A stretch of DNA of 64,000 nt, taken from Echinometra lucunter. Its lineage: Eukaryota > Echinodermata > Echinoidea > Camarodonta > Echinometridae. The stretch covers positions 30,447,506 to 30,511,505 of the forward strand of contig CM057155.1 in the NCBI GenBank assembly GCA_029962745.1, given 5' to 3'. How positions within the stretch are numbered: the stretch's first letter is position 1; every line of letters begins with the position of its first letter. The notes beneath the pieces were generated by a model, which worked only from the letters and a program-made list of their open reading frames with translations, did no database searches and was not told the DNA's origin. Positions 15,101-24,240 of the stretch are shown here, piece after piece. The position numbers and the translations under genes are program-made.

Positions 15101-16587
15101 TTGTGCCTTGGCATGTGTTCTGTGAGGTGAGATAAGGCCGCTTATCAAAAGTCTCGTCCTGCATCTTTGATCGTCTTCACCGCGAATGATCAGCTTTCCC
15201 GATCCCCTGTTGTTTTATCTATGGAGAAACGGGAAGATCGGAGAGGAAGAGACTTTTGATAAGGTGCCTAAGCATAAGAAACTGATTCATCTCTGTATAA
15301 TTGCCTGTCTGTCTTTTTGTCTGTCTGTCAATCAATCTGTCCATCTGTTCTAAAGAAGACATGTATGACTACCTGCCTCTTTCAAGCATCTACATATTAA
15401 AGGCTTCTTCAGACATGCAGCAGTAACTCCCCTTCAGCAATAAAGCCTTGTTCATTTATGAAGCGGTAAACCCCACGTTTTTTCTTGTAAATAAATTGTA
15501 TATGAGGCGGCAAAAAAAAAAAACACCCAGCACTGAGGCAATAAATGGTGCGGACAAATCAAATTCTTATAAAGTTAGTGCAAAATAAGAGGTCACAAGT
15601 TTGTCAGAATAGTACTTATGGCAAAACTCTCTTTTAATGGAGCATGAACTATTACTGACATGTTAATGCATATCTCACTATCATGAGCGACACGGTTAAA
15701 GTGATTACACGATGGTAATTTTTTTTTTGATATATGATCGAGAATAGAATTCTAAGAAGAATAACATTGAAAATTTGATGATTTTCAATCGAAATCAATG
15801 CATTTTGGCTAATTTTCTCATAAAAAATCAAGAGTTGACCAAAAAATTTGAGTGTGAGGTATGACGTAAAAGTGGATACCCAGCTTTGCGCATTGCAGTT
15901 GTGCTGCACGCTAGACTTTACAATATGTATTAAAACTTGCGCGCATTTTGCTAGAATTGTGTGACAAGGTACCCACTTTGACGTCATTTTGACGTCAAAG
16001 TAGGTACCCAGTTGAAACTGGGTCACAGCTGAAGGGTCAAAAATATCCTGAAATCTTACCACATTTGGGGGTTTCCTTGGCAACACGACTTTTAAAAAAA
16101 CTTTAGGCAGATGATTTTCTGCTAATAAAATCATGCTCTTTTAGATGAACTAACATTGGTTCAGCATTGGGTACCCCCTTTAAAAGAAAACCTGAGAGAG
16201 TTTCCTGTGAGGGTTTGTCATTGGATATCTGAATAAGTCTTAACATATAAAGGTAAGGAATATGAATATGTCCTTTGTTGTTTTCCTGATCCCCTTATAC
16301 CTTTCATTTAGAACACAAAAAATTACTTTTCTTATGCAGTCTACTGCCGCATGTCTGAATGAGTCTCAAAGAGTACATGTAAATCAATTTTTAAAACATG
16401 TTGAAATGAGATTATTGTCCTCTCCATCTCAGAATTTGACAAGTTCTTGCAGGAGAGGTCCCAGGTGGGTGAGACGCTCCCGACGGCCAACGTCGGTAGC
16501 CATAGCAACGTGATGGCTCCCGCATCCACCCAGCAGAGCAGACAGATGCAGATGAATGAGACGGAAAACAGCATGTTTGCCTTATAG
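1..16587 (+). CDS. tom1: TOM1-family endosomal adaptor (GAT domain to C-terminus), 3' part of gene
   Basis: Spliced coding sequence join(1..126, 653..862, 2308..2386, 2916..3067, 4338..4578, 5393..5531, 5845..5941, 11539..11613, 12355..12433, 16433..16587). It totals 1353 nt (450 residues plus TAG) and every exon-exon phase agrees. TOM1 proteins are VHS-GAT adaptors that bind ubiquitin, Tollip, clathrin and myosin VI on early endosomes. The visible order is: the post-VHS linker (SPIRTPQR), a polyglutamine run, the GAT three-helix bundle ([13 protein letters not shown], then [17 protein letters not shown], then [18 protein letters not shown]), a clathrin-box-like LIDLG, an acidic EDDFDMFA segment, [15 protein letters not shown] and the terminal FAL, as in vertebrate TOM1. 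The VHS exons lie upstream of base 1. TOM1L1 or TOM1L2 orthology is possible because invertebrates usually have one member. Family assignment is firm; subfamily is inference. Confidence 0.93.
653..862 (+). CDS. tom1: tom1 exon B, polyQ and start of GAT domain
   Basis: It encodes 70 residues between a CACACAG acceptor and a CAG|GTTGGC donor, phase 0 at both ends. It starts with a proline-rich stretch and ten consecutive CAG codons (689-718), then the first GAT helix ([20 protein letters not shown]). A pure CAG run is mutable, so glutamine number probably varies between individuals (inference). Confidence 0.92.
863..2307 (+). other. tom1 intron between exons B and C
   Basis: Non-coding. Apart from the inverted-repeat element at 1541-2034 I see no gene or RNA signal in it. 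Confidence 0.7.
1541..2034. mobile_element. MITE-like element with TTAAAGGCATTGG termini
   Basis: The left end TTAAAGGCATTGGCTAA is matched in inverted orientation by the right end TTAACCAATGCCTTTAA, and similarity continues inward for about 40 bp. No coding capacity is visible. It is inserted in a tom1 intron. The class is unknown; the structure suggests a non-autonomous DNA transposon. Confidence 0.6.
2308..2386 (+). CDS. tom1: tom1 exon C, GAT helix 2
   Basis: It encodes [20 protein letters not shown] and following residues, the second GAT helix. The acceptor is TGTATAG and the donor is ACAG|GTAGGT, with a split glycine codon (phase 1). Confidence 0.93.
2916..3067 (+). CDS. tom1: tom1 exon D, GAT helix 3 and Pro/Gln linker
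   Basis: It completes the split glycine codon, encodes the third GAT helix ([20 protein letters not shown]), then turns into a Ser/Gln/Pro-rich linker. The donor is ACA|GTGAGT, phase 0. Confidence 0.92.
3201..3786. mobile_element. Foldback element with ~210-bp arms
   Basis: Bases 3201-3410 reappear inverted at about 3575-3786. Both arms carry, for example, GGAGATCCTTGA and TCTGTGATGTCATC on the appropriate strands, around a ~160-bp loop. It lies in a tom1 intron. A single arm of the same family is present at 27545-27790. Confidence 0.65.
4338..4578 (+). CDS. tom1: tom1 exon E, clathrin-box-like LIDLG and Pro/Ala-rich linker
   Basis: It encodes about 80 residues with [10 protein letters not shown], the equivalent of the DLIDMG clathrin-binding site of TOM1, followed by a low-complexity Pro/Ala/Gly region and LADQLAGL. 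The acceptor is CTTGTAG and the donor is CTAT|GTGAGT (phase 1). Confidence 0.92.
4832..5245 (+). mobile_element. TTAACCC MITE, copy 1
   Basis: A 414-bp element bounded by TTAACCCATTCGTGACAG and its near inverse CTGTCACAAATGGGTTAA. TTAA at both ends fits piggyBac-type target duplication. No transposase is encoded. It sits in the tom1 intron after exon E. Confidence 0.75.
5393..5531 (+). CDS. tom1: tom1 exon F, acidic EDDFDMFA segment
   Basis: It encodes [16 protein letters not shown] and flanks, which match the acidic DEFDMFA motif of TOM1 proteins. The acceptor is TTTTCACAG and the donor is ATC|GTAAGT, with two bases of a serine codon carried over. Confidence 0.93.
5845..5941 (+). CDS. tom1: tom1 exon G
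   Basis: It encodes [20 protein letters not shown] and following residues. It starts after TTCCTCCTTGTAG and ends at TCA|GTGAGT, phase 0. The residues correspond to the weakly conserved tail between the acidic motif and EMEQWL. Confidence 0.85.
6087..6133. repeat. Poly-C/poly-A tract
   Basis: Twenty-seven consecutive C (6091-6117) run directly into about 14 A. Exact length is unreliable in such tracts. Confidence 0.9.
6635..6990 (+). mobile_element. Diverged, truncated TTAAAGGGGGTACCC element
   Basis: The left end TTAAAGGGGGATACCCGATG and a central palindrome around CAATGACGTCATTG match the copies at 15696-16183 and 42167-42646. The right third is not recognisable, so this copy looks truncated. 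Confidence 0.55.
7455..7868 (+). mobile_element. TTAACCC MITE, copy 2
   Basis: Same orientation as copy 1. The left terminus TTAACCCATTCATGACAGG is intact. The right terminus is decayed (CTGTCACGAATGGAGTA), so the final TTAA is lost. Confidence 0.72.
8589..8943. mobile_element. Inverted-repeat element with TTTATACTG / GGGGCGCCCC modules
   Basis: The left end TTTTATACTGAGGCCC is mirrored by CCTAGTATGAAAA on the right. Several short GC-rich inverted modules (around GGGGCGCTCC and GGGGCGCCCCCC) recur inside, each after TTTATACTG. A TATGACGTCATAA site is central. It lies in a tom1 intron. Confidence 0.5.
11155..11470. repeat. ATC/TCA trinucleotide microsatellite
   Basis: About 315 bp of near-perfect TCA/TTA triplets. 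Because the unit is a multiple of three, all frames stay open and give spurious poly-His, poly-Ser and poly-Ile reading frames. Confidence 0.95.
11539..11613 (+). CDS. tom1: tom1 exon H, EMEQWL motif
   Basis: A 75-nt exon encoding [16 protein letters not shown], comparable to the DIEQWL motif of vertebrate TOM1. The acceptor CTCATCAG follows a 300-bp ATC microsatellite that ends about 70 bp upstream. The donor is TTG|GTAAGA. Confidence 0.9.
12355..12433 (+). CDS. tom1: tom1 exon I, Ser/Asn-rich tail
   Basis: It encodes [20 protein letters not shown] and following residues. The acceptor is GTCAACAG and the donor is TCAG|GTGTGT, phase 1. Sequence conservation is low, but phase matches both neighbours. 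Confidence 0.8.
13041..13200. mobile_element. Short foldback with GGGAGCATTTCAT termini
   Basis: GGGAGCATTTCATCAA is matched inverted by TTCATGAAACGCTCCC. The interior has TCGGATAAAACA repeated twice. The terminal motif resembles the mini-hairpin at 39205-39256 and the ends of 17353-17650. Confidence 0.5.
13254..13386. repeat. TGTTTGTCTC-type minisatellite
   Basis: Tandem TGTTTGTCTC/TGTTTGTT units. The overlapping open frames on both strands are compositional artefacts. A CT and GT dinucleotide run follows at 13490-13530. Confidence 0.9.
13550..13915. mobile_element. Mutator-like MITE with 9-bp target duplication and tRNA-like core
   Basis: The element begins GGTAGAGGAT and ends ATCCTCTACC, perfect 10-bp inverted termini; looser similarity extends about 45 bp inward. 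The 9-bp direct repeat ATTTCCTTC flanks it exactly (13541-13549 and 13916-13924). A 9-bp duplication is typical of Mutator-like elements. The centre holds a tRNA-related sequence on the minus strand. It is inserted in the tom1 intron before the last exon. Confidence 0.75.
13708..13786 (-). ncRNA. tRNA-derived (SINE-like) sequence inside the MITE
   Basis: On the minus strand an A-box-like CAGCTCAATGGG is followed about 40 bases later by a B-box-like GAGTTCTAATCC. This resembles the pol III promoter of a tRNA or tRNA-derived SINE. The anticodon stem does not pair convincingly and the acceptor ends do not match, so it is a tRNA relic rather than a functional tRNA gene. Confidence 0.5.
14047..14462 (-). 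mobile_element. TTAACCC MITE, copy 3 (inverted)
   Basis: Minus-strand copy. Its end at 14462 has an intact TTAA (ATGAATGGGTTAA). The 14047 end is degraded (TTAGAACCCATTTGTGACAG). Confidence 0.72.
14688..14702 (+). other. tom1: candidate 15-nt alternative microexon of tom1
   Basis: A strong pyrimidine tract (14655-14680) leads to an AG acceptor at 14686-14687. Fifteen bases then follow before a consensus donor, GAG|GTAAGA. Insertion preserves phase exactly: exon I ends with one base, the microexon is five codons, and exon J starts with two bases. The added residues would be GTKSG just before EFDKF. The main transcript is complete without it, so it would be a cassette exon. No expression evidence is available. 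Confidence 0.35.
15135..15270. mobile_element. Short inverted-repeat element, CTTATCAAAAGTCTC termini
   Basis: CTTATCAAAAGTCTCGTCCT is matched inverted by AGGAAGAGACTTTTGATAAG, enclosing about 95 bp. Non-coding; in the last tom1 intron. Confidence 0.55.
15443..15690. mobile_element. Decayed TTGTTCAGATATGAGG-family element
   Basis: AAGCCTTGTTCATTTATGA and the interior (AAATTCTTATAAAGTTAGTGCAAAAT, then CTCTCTTTTA, then TGTTAATGC) align with the better copies at 48430-48779 and 55791-56076. The right end is missing. Confidence 0.5.
15696..16183 (-). mobile_element. TTAAAGGGGGTACCC element, inverted copy
   Basis: 488 bp, bounded by TTAAAGTGATTACAC on the left and the inverse of TTAAAGGGGGTACCC on the right. 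It contains a 27-bp near-palindrome with two TGACGTCA sites (around 15978-16006). It aligns along its whole length with 42167-42646 and ends about 250 bp upstream of the terminal tom1 exon. Confidence 0.65.
16433..16587 (+). CDS. tom1: tom1 terminal exon J with stop
   Basis: It completes the split codon to give EFDKFLQER, runs through a Gln/Met-rich tail and ends in FAL plus TAG at 16585-16587, as vertebrate TOM1 ends in DALFAL-type residues. The acceptor is TCCATCTCAG. Confidence 0.92.
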
Positions 16588-19500
16588 GGTCACACTTTAA
16601 TCTCATTCAGTCTGTCATTTGAAATATTCAGGTTATGTTGAATTGAAAGAAAACATACAACATTACAGAAGTAGCACATTTCTTAATATATCTGTACGTA
16701 ATATCATTTAGCCAATAGAATCATTGTACAATAGAGATATTCATATATGATATACCTACATGTATGCAGTAACAAATGTGTATTCTGTTTTCTTTTAGAG
16801 CTCTTTCAAAACCAAATATATTCTGTTGGTGACCATTCGATATGTTCTAACAAGATAAAAGAATAGGTGATTTAGAATATTAATTCAGATATTGGTAGTG
16901 AAGGGGTTTTGTAAAGTATGAGGTATATTGTGATAGGAAAACTAAAGAAAGAATGGAGAATGAAGTAGAATAGATGCTAAAGAAGACAACCAAAAGAAAA
17001 ATAAAAAGAAAAGAGAAGGAAGTTGGTTGTGTTCTCATTTCATTATTCGCACTCATCCTTTGCATTTACAGCTGAACCTCTATTTTATTTAACACCAACT
17101 CCTCCCATGGAATACCAAATTTACATATACCTACTTGATTCTCTTCAGGATTCCACTTTACCAATACCTGAGGTGGGGTCACTGAAATGTGTACTTATTA
17201 TTTGCTTGTGATATGAATATATATCAGACATGTAACAGGGCTCCACATTAACTTTTTTTCTTTGGGGGGGGGGGGGGGGGGGGGGGTAAGTGGTCCAGAT
17301 TGAAATCCAAGGTTCTGCATGTATTGAGCCCTGTGTTCAGTTTTGGGGGTCAGGGGGGTGTTTCACAAAGACTAAATCACTCTTAACTATGGCAGGCCAT
17401 TCATGCCACTGTTTGCTTTCACCATCGGTCTCTCAAGGGATGTGTTAATCATGGTCACATATTTGCAGAATTTACTTCCTTTTTTTTTCTTCTTCATCAA
17501 TGAACTATAAAAAGTTGTCAATTCTGCAGATTTTTGACCATGATTTGCAAATCCTTCAAGAGATCTGTGGTGAAAGAAAACAGTGGCATGAGTGGCCAGC
17601 CATAGTTGAGTGTGATTTTAGTCAATCCCAGTCTTTGTGAAACACCTCCCAGGACATAATTTTTTTTTTTTTTTTTTTTTTTTTGGGGGGGGGGGGGGCC
17701 TGTGTCCTGGGCATGTTAATGTCAAGCCCTTCATATATTCTATGGTTTATTTTTTCTTCCTTTTCCCCCACTAAAAAGGGGTCAATATCTATGAACCAAA
17801 GATTTATTAATCAAATGCAATTTATACTGTCATTAATTTTCTCTTCATGGTGTTATTTTTTCATAAAAGGAACAGAAAAAGGAGATATTTTGAGATTCTG
17901 GTATTTTCTAGAATGTACTTTTTTGTTGTGGGGAATTTATGTGCACATACCCAAAGAAATAGATAAGCCTTCCCTTTTCCCCCTTTTGACTAATTGAATT
18001 GAATTAAAATCACTAAGAGCACAGTTTCCATTTCTCTTAATAGCCATCATTATTTTTATCATTTATATAAAATCTGAAATCTAAAAAAGAAGCAAGTGTA
18101 CTGATGTGTTCTACTAGCTAATTGTAGTGGGAATAGTTTATCTTAAAATATTGTATAAATAGATGTGGACTTTGATACTTAATTACTATCCTTAATTAGT
18201 ACCCTTTCCAGATAGTGGTCATAGTTTTATATACAAAAATGGAAAAGGACAAAAACCATACAGTATATGACTCATATTTATAATGCCAGATCCATATGAG
18301 TGTAAAAAGGTGCATTATGAAGAAAAGGGGAAAAAAAGAAGAACAATTACTTCTGTAGATTGGAGAGTCAAACTTTTCTTTGATCAATAAAAGATCATTT
18401 TATGGTGATAAAAATGTAAAAATAAAAAAATTGAAAAAGCCTACACATATGTTGTGCAAGTATTTCCTCATTGTAGAATGAGCATATTTAAGTTTAGAAA
18501 AAGTGTGATAAAAAAGAGTGGTGTAGAATGCCCATACCTTGCATAATGTATGAATTTTTTTTAAATGCATGTATGTATAAAAAGGGGAAGCAGGTAAATG
18601 AATAATAACATATTTCCTTTATTATGATTGATATAAGTTTGAGATGATAATATGGAATGTAACTTGACAGTATGTAATTATTTGCTCTATTTCTGTATTA
18701 TCACTTTCGTTTACTTTAATTCTAATTTTTAGACAAAAGGTTATCACATATCATGTAATTCAGTGATATATTGTAATTACATGTATCATAGAAATCAAAT
18801 TCAGAATGTTTTCTGTATAATAATGTATATACTTCAAATTCTTTATGTGATGATTATGGTAATTGTATTGTAATTGTATTATATAGAATGATAATAGACT
18901 GTCACTTATGTATTAATACATCAGTTATGCTGGTATTGTGAATTCCTAATAAGGTTTAGAATACCCATATTTCAATTCACATAGAGAGCATGGAAACTAC
19001 AAAAACATTTTCTCTATACATGTTGCAGATATACTTGGTAGTCAACATAATTTTATAGCCATCTATAGTTTTTGCTGCATAAAGTAATATCAGTTGAAAG
19101 TTTTCTTGCAGTTAGAAACATTGTTTCTCTCATTATGTAAATGCATTTAATGACATTGACATGTAGGTCCGGGATATTACATAAAATTTATATTTCATAA
19201 ACTTTGGCTTGCAGGATCTTGTTTCTTCTCCTTTTCAATGCCCCACTCTTCCCCTACCCATGGTATTCAACTAACTTGTGGATCAATCTCTAGATATAAG
19301 CACTACACATTAAACCATTTGGAAGAATATGATTATCATTGCATTCTGTATGTTTTTATAGTGCCTTTAAACCATTTTCTAAACTGCAATGCAATATAAT
19401 GAATTTTTGGAGTCTCCAATTTGATTTTCTTTTTGTGCATTTTGTCATTACTGAAAAAAAACCTTCAAATAAAACAAGTAATGGCAGTATTTGATTTGTG

Positions 19501-19634
19501 TTATAAAAAGGGATAATACTTCTAAAAAAAATTGACGGTTAGTGTCATGTTTCCTTCCAATTGTAAGGTCAGTGTTTAAGGATATTGTGGTTGGCCTATT
19601 ATTTTAGTAGCACTTTCCCACATGTTTTAAACTA
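16588..19634 (+). other. tom1 3' UTR and intergenic DNA
   Basis: AT-rich, no coding signal. AATAAA motifs occur near 17000, 18386, 18420 and 19468; which is used as the tom1 polyadenylation signal cannot be decided from sequence. It also contains a G run (about 17262-17286), the foldback at 17353-17650 and a T/G homopolymer junction at 17659-17698. Confidence 0.5.
17353..17650. mobile_element. Foldback element with GGGGGTGTTTCACAAAGACT termini
   Basis: The left GGGTGTTTCACAAAGACTAA and inner CTTAACTATGGC are matched inverted on the right by AGTCTTTGTGAAACACCTCCC and GCCATAGTTGAG. The arms (about 110 bp each) also share CATGCCACTGTTTTCTTTCACCA-type sequence with mismatches. It lies in the tom1 3' flank. 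Confidence 0.6.
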
Positions 19635-20409
19635 AACAACAAAAAAGTAACTCCCCCCTAATTCAAAATAGCATAACTTTTTAACAAAAATGTTTTGAGC
19701 AAAATAATTTGACAGGAGTGTTCCTACACTTATTGACTAACTTCTGTGTGAAAATGAGATTGATCTGTCAAGTCATGCATGAGTGAGCAGACATTAAAGG
19801 AAAAAATGTCACTTTTCAAAAGTCACGAGAGTCGTTTTTGGGGTCTGTGAAACAAAACTTTGGCAAATTTGGTTTCTTCCATTGTTTGACCCAGTCATGC
19901 CTATCCCTGGCACTTTTCATGTTTATGACAGTTGGGTGAACACAGTTTTTTTGAGGAAAATGATGTTCAGCCCTCCTAAATCTACAAAATCCATTCAATT
20001 TATGGAAAGAATTGGCATCAACCAACACGAGTCAGCACATTATGTGAAAATATCGGGTAGTCGTTTTTCCAGCATTAAACAGTAAATTTTAACCATTTCT
20101 TGCTTCATTGTTAAATTTTTTTCACGCAACCATGGCACAACCCCGAAAAACATCAACAGCACTTAAATAAACACCAGAAAAATCTTCTTTCACTAACCCC
20201 CTAAAAAGACTTTTAACTCTTGAAAAGTGATATTTTTGCCTTTAATGTCTGCTCACTCATGCATGACTTGACCGATCAATCTCATTTTCAAACAGTGGTT
20301 AGTCAATAAGTATAGGAACACTCCTGCCAAATTATTTTCCTCAAAACTTATTCATTATAAAGTTGTGCTATTTTGATTTAGGGGGGAGTTACTTTTTTAG
20401 TTGTGTTTG
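19635..20409. mobile_element. 775-bp element with ~200-bp inverted arms
   Basis: The left AAAAAAGTAACTCCCCCCTAA is the inverse of the right end TTAGGGGGGAGTTACTTTTTT. The arms match with few changes for about 200 bp, including CATGCATGAGTGAGCAGACA. The interior (about 19830-20200) is single copy here and has no long ORF. Confidence 0.7.
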
Positions 20410-20532
20410 CATGACATAAGCACAGGAGTCATTTTTCTCAAATACATTGCATGAATATCTTTAATGATAAAATTGTAATGAGTCAGCTTTTGTTAATCAA
20501 ATGGTGGTAAAATGTCAGGAGGAAGCACATTT

Positions 20533-20780
20533 CGAGGGTTTAGTGCAACAAAGGGCTGTCTGTGGTTTTGGCCAATTTGAGAAATCTTGCAATGAAGTTA
20601 TGTTGTAAACACTGGTTTAATGCTGATGGCCATACCTACTTTGGGTGATACCCTGCTGTAGCAAAGTTTGCTGTAGAAACCTTATCCAATCGGTTCCTGG
20701 TCTCTTATTGAACATTTTTATATAAGAACCTCATTTTGACTTAAAATATGCAGATAGCCCTTTGTTGCACAAAACCCTCG
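20533..20780. mobile_element. 248-bp inverted-repeat element
   Basis: CGAGGGTTTAGTGCAACAAAGG is mirrored by CCTTTGTTGCACAAAACCCTCG, enclosing about 190 bp of unrelated sequence. MITE-like. Confidence 0.6.
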
Positions 20781-21303
20781 ATTTATTTGTCAAATAAAAA
20801 CTAAATGACCTTTTTTCAGGTAAATTTACAGATTGGTGTAAGAGATACTGCGGCCTATTGTCATATGATGATGGAATTAGGTTAAGGATAAAGTTCAACA
20901 AATTCTTGCTGTGTTGTGATTTTTATACTTAATGGTATATTTTGCCTTCCAGTACTTTGGGCAAAAGTGAAATATATACCTGACATTCATAAGTTCATTT
21001 ATTCAAGCTTACTTGGGTGCAAGAATATACATGTACAATGTATTACAAGAATGATCTACCAGTTTGTTTGTATATGTTTAATAATGCATTATACAGAATC
21101 ATTGTATATGGAGTGTATATGATACTACTACACATATTCTAACCCATAGAGGTACAGTGTCACCTTTAGGAGATGCTTTTGCAGTATCTGTTGGTCCAAA
21201 ATGCTGGGCAATATATATCATTCATGAGCAGAAAGAGAAAAATGCACTGACAAATTTGAACCCATTCCCATCACTGTATGGTGTGGCGTTCTCGAATTAG
21301 AGT

Positions 21304-21516
21304 GGTAAGCACTATATAGGCACCATTCCTGCAGACGCAAGCTCATAAATATTCTTAAATATTCATAGGATTAGGATTAGGATTAGGATTAGGGTTAGGA
21401 TTAGGGTTAGGGTTAGGGTTAGGGTTAGGGTTAGGGTTATGGTTAGGATTAGGGTTAGGATTAGGGTTAGGGTTTCAGCTTGCGTCTGCAGGATTGGTAC
21501 CTATATAGTGCTTACC
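21304..21516. mobile_element. Foldback element enclosing telomere-like repeats
   Basis: Two 40-bp arms (21304-21343 and 21477-21516) are inverted copies differing at about three positions; they begin GGTAAGCACTATATAGG and end CCTATATAGTGCTTACC. Between them lies the TTAGGG/TTAGGA array. Confidence 0.75.
21367..21474 (+). repeat. Interstitial telomeric TTAGGG array
   Basis: About 18 hexamers. TTAGGA variants are concentrated at the left end and TTAGGG predominates to the right. TTAGGG is the deuterostome telomere repeat. The array lies inside a foldback in mid-contig, so it is not a chromosome end. Confidence 0.9.
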
Positions 21517-22038
21517 AATTACAGCAGTTTAACTGTTACTAATCATTAAACTCTTTAAATTGGAAGTGCAGTGAATAATATATAATCACTATTTCTGTGT
21601 TCAAATTGGCAATTTCTGATTAAATTTTATAATTATATTTCATTTCGGTTTATGTTATATCCATATTTATTTTTTTTCAAGCTATGTAAGCATGGAAAAA
21701 AATATTTTTTATTGCCAATTTGAGGATTGAAGATGATTAATTTAGACCTCAAGAAAGCTCTGTACTGCTATGGATTAAACTACATCTGCAATATATGTAT
21801 ACTTTAGACTTGTTTGGCAAATTACTAGCAACTGCCAGAGGTCATTTTGAAAAGATCTGATAGAAGTATATGATTTTACATATACAGTGGAACATGCAGC
21901 ATGAATTTTGTATCATGATATGCTAGGCTGCAAGGTACATCATGTCAACTCCTTTCCCCTTTTGGGGGTACCTTCTGCCCCCTCCTCCTCAATCTTATCT
22001 AACCACTTCTTGATTTGTTACTGTAGAGAATATATTAT

Positions 22039-22224
22039 ACAGATATTGCCTGCCTAGATGTTTGATATAACTTTTCATTTCCCCGATGGAGTTATATTTT
22101 ACCCAAGGGATTATATTTTCCCCGAAGCGCGCAGCGCTGAGGGAAAATATTGTCCCGAGGGAAAAATATAGCTTCGGAGGGGAGATGAAATGTTTATTAA
22201 AGAGATAGACCAGGCAATATCTGT
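22039..22224. repeat. Long hairpin with CpG-rich tip
   Basis: ACAGATATTGCCTG on the left is mirrored by CAGGCAATATCTGT on the right, with ATGAAA/TTTCAT and further arm matches converging on a tip around CCGAAGCGCGCAGCGCTGAGG (22131-22151). It is followed by a CpG-rich stretch to about 22510. Architecture resembles 59449-59890 and 60681-61145. Confidence 0.6.
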
Positions 22225-22407
22225 TATATTATTATAGTCTATATAGATTCGCCATCAGAATATTGCACAGACTGCATTAACTCGTACTGTTTGCTGCAGC
22301 TCCGCTATAAATAACATGCCTACGTAATAATTAAAAAATACAGCTAGCGCGCGCAGCATGCAAACAACACGTACACACACCTGACTACGCAGCTTATACG
22401 CAGTGAG

Positions 22408-22458
22408 TGACGTCACCTCAGTCAATATAACAGCGTTATATTGACAGAGGTGACGTCA
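22408..22458. repeat. 51-bp palindrome with two TGACGTCA sites
   Basis: TGACGTCACCTC, then GTCAATATAAC, then the mirrored half ending GAGGTGACGTCA. Each end is a full cAMP-response-element consensus. It lies within the CpG-rich domain next to the 22039-22224 hairpin. Confidence 0.7.
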
Positions 22459-23038
22459 AAACCAAAATATAACAATTGCGATCCTTGCAGCTCTAGTCAC
22501 GTGATGGTATTTTGACCAATCACTGATTCAAATCTATATACCCTATGTAATATAATATCCTATCAGATTTCATAGAGCAGTAAAACTGTCTTTCTTTATG
22601 GGGAGAAGAAAGATATATAAATACATGTATATTCCATGCAAGAAATTTTATGCATATATTAATTCAACAAAAAAAGGAAAGATTAAGATGCAAGAATGTA
22701 TATGTAGTGGCATTTGATGTGATTCTTTTAAAAACATGATTTTCAGGTTATAGCTGTAATAGCCAAATGATAAATTCAAACAATTTTCTTTATATCATGT
22801 GCTCGGACATACATGTTCCATATATGTTATGTAGTCATCTTAGTCTTAAGTCGGTGATTAATTCATTTAATTTTTTTTTGGAGGGGGAAATCAGATGATA
22901 TTATAAATAAATTTATAGCTTTTAAATTCCAACCTTTTTTAAAGGAAATATTAGTAAACCATACACATTTCAAATTTGATATCTGAAACATGTCTCAGAT
23001 ATCAATTTAGCAATGTTGAGGATGTCAAAGATGACCCT

Positions 23039-23062
23039 AGGTCATCAAAGGTCAAAGGGTCA
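23039..23062 (+). promoter_or_regulatory. Cluster of nuclear-receptor half-sites
   Basis: Three direct RGGTCA half-sites: AGGTCA at 23039 and 23049 (4-base spacer) and GGGTCA at 23057 (2-base spacer). They lie about 1.9 kb upstream of the sphingosine kinase start codon. Functional meaning is speculative. Confidence 0.25.
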
Positions 23063-23487
23063 CTAGACCTTTGGTCTTGAGGAAAATTTAGTCTTCGGGA
23101 ACTTCTGGAACTTCTGTTCATAGAGCGGCTTCACTTTTGAGGTTATGTTATTGTTGTAAGTCCATGGCATGGAATGTATCTTTCACTAAGTGGATTCCTG
23201 TTTGTGATTTGTGTGACAGTATAATCATTTGATCATTGACTTTCCAAAATCTGGCATATCTCTATTTTTGCACCATTAATGTTTTTTGAATATATGCCTG
23301 TATTTGTGCATACCTGGAGAGCTTGAGTATAACAATCTCTTTCAGATGTAATTAAAATCTTACATGTCAATTGAGAAAAGCAGTTCACTCTTTTATGTGT
23401 GTGATAAACAGTTTCTATGAAGTTCAATTATTACAAAATGATTCTGTACATCTTCAATATACACCTTTACATTCATTATTTTCTTTT

Positions 23488-23904
23488 TTAACCCATTCGT
23501 GACAGGAATTATTCAAAGCCTAATTTGATCAGCTTTTATTTTTCAAATTGGCAACACCAACATTTTTATTTTATTGCTACATTTTTCTTATAAAATGTCG
23601 TGTATCTGAAATGAATATAAATTGACAGAAATTATGATGAGAAGTCAAAAAGTTGCCAATTTGCAGGGGAAAACGGTGATTTTAAACTTTCTATCACATT
23701 GCCAATTTAAGGATTTTAATGCTTATTTTCCTTTTAAAAATTTTCAGCATCAAACAACAAATATTAATGCAACCAAAATGGACACAGTTTGTGTAGAATT
23801 TTTTTGCTCTTTCTGCTCATGTATTTGGTATGATTTTTAGGGCTCTGCATCAAAAGATATTAGGCCAAACCACAAAATGTGGACCTCTGTCACAAATGGG
23901 TTAA
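23488..23904 (+). mobile_element. TTAACCC MITE, copy 4
   Basis: 417 bp, TTAA at both ends, termini TTAACCCATTCGTGACAG and CTGTCACAAATGGGTTAA. It is the most upstream recognisable element in the sphingosine kinase 5' flank. Confidence 0.75.
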
Positions 23905-23999
23905 AATTTAATTTCAAATGTGTAAGTATGTGGACACCATAATGCACCCTCAGCATTATATGAATGCTGTAATGCAAGTGTTTCCACACTGAACTATAT

Positions 24000-24240
24000 G
24001 TAGGGAGAGAGAGAAAGAGAAAAGGGAGAGTTAGAGAGGGAGAGAGGGAGAGAGAGAGAGAGAGAGGGAGAAACACACATACACACTCACATGCATACAG
24101 GGAAATAGGGGAAGAGGAGAAAAATAATGAGGGCATAGAGAGGAGAGAGGGAGAGGGGGGTAGATAGAAAAGAGAAGGGAGAGAGGGATAAAGAGAAAGT
24201 GGGCAGCTGTAGGTGGAGAAGAAGAGCAGAGGGGAGGGAA
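24000..24240. repeat. GA-rich low-complexity tract
   Basis: An imperfect GAGA/GGGA purine tract; the minus-strand open frame through it (Ser/Leu/Pro-rich) is compositional. A short CA repeat follows at 24356-24377. Confidence 0.9.

Noticed and set aside
15652..16134. 160-codon minus-strand frame
   Set aside because: Lies inside a MITE-like element whose other copies do not keep the frame.
21367..21474. A true chromosome end
   Set aside because: The TTAGGG array is 108 bp, flanked by inverted arms and by tens of kilobases on both sides.
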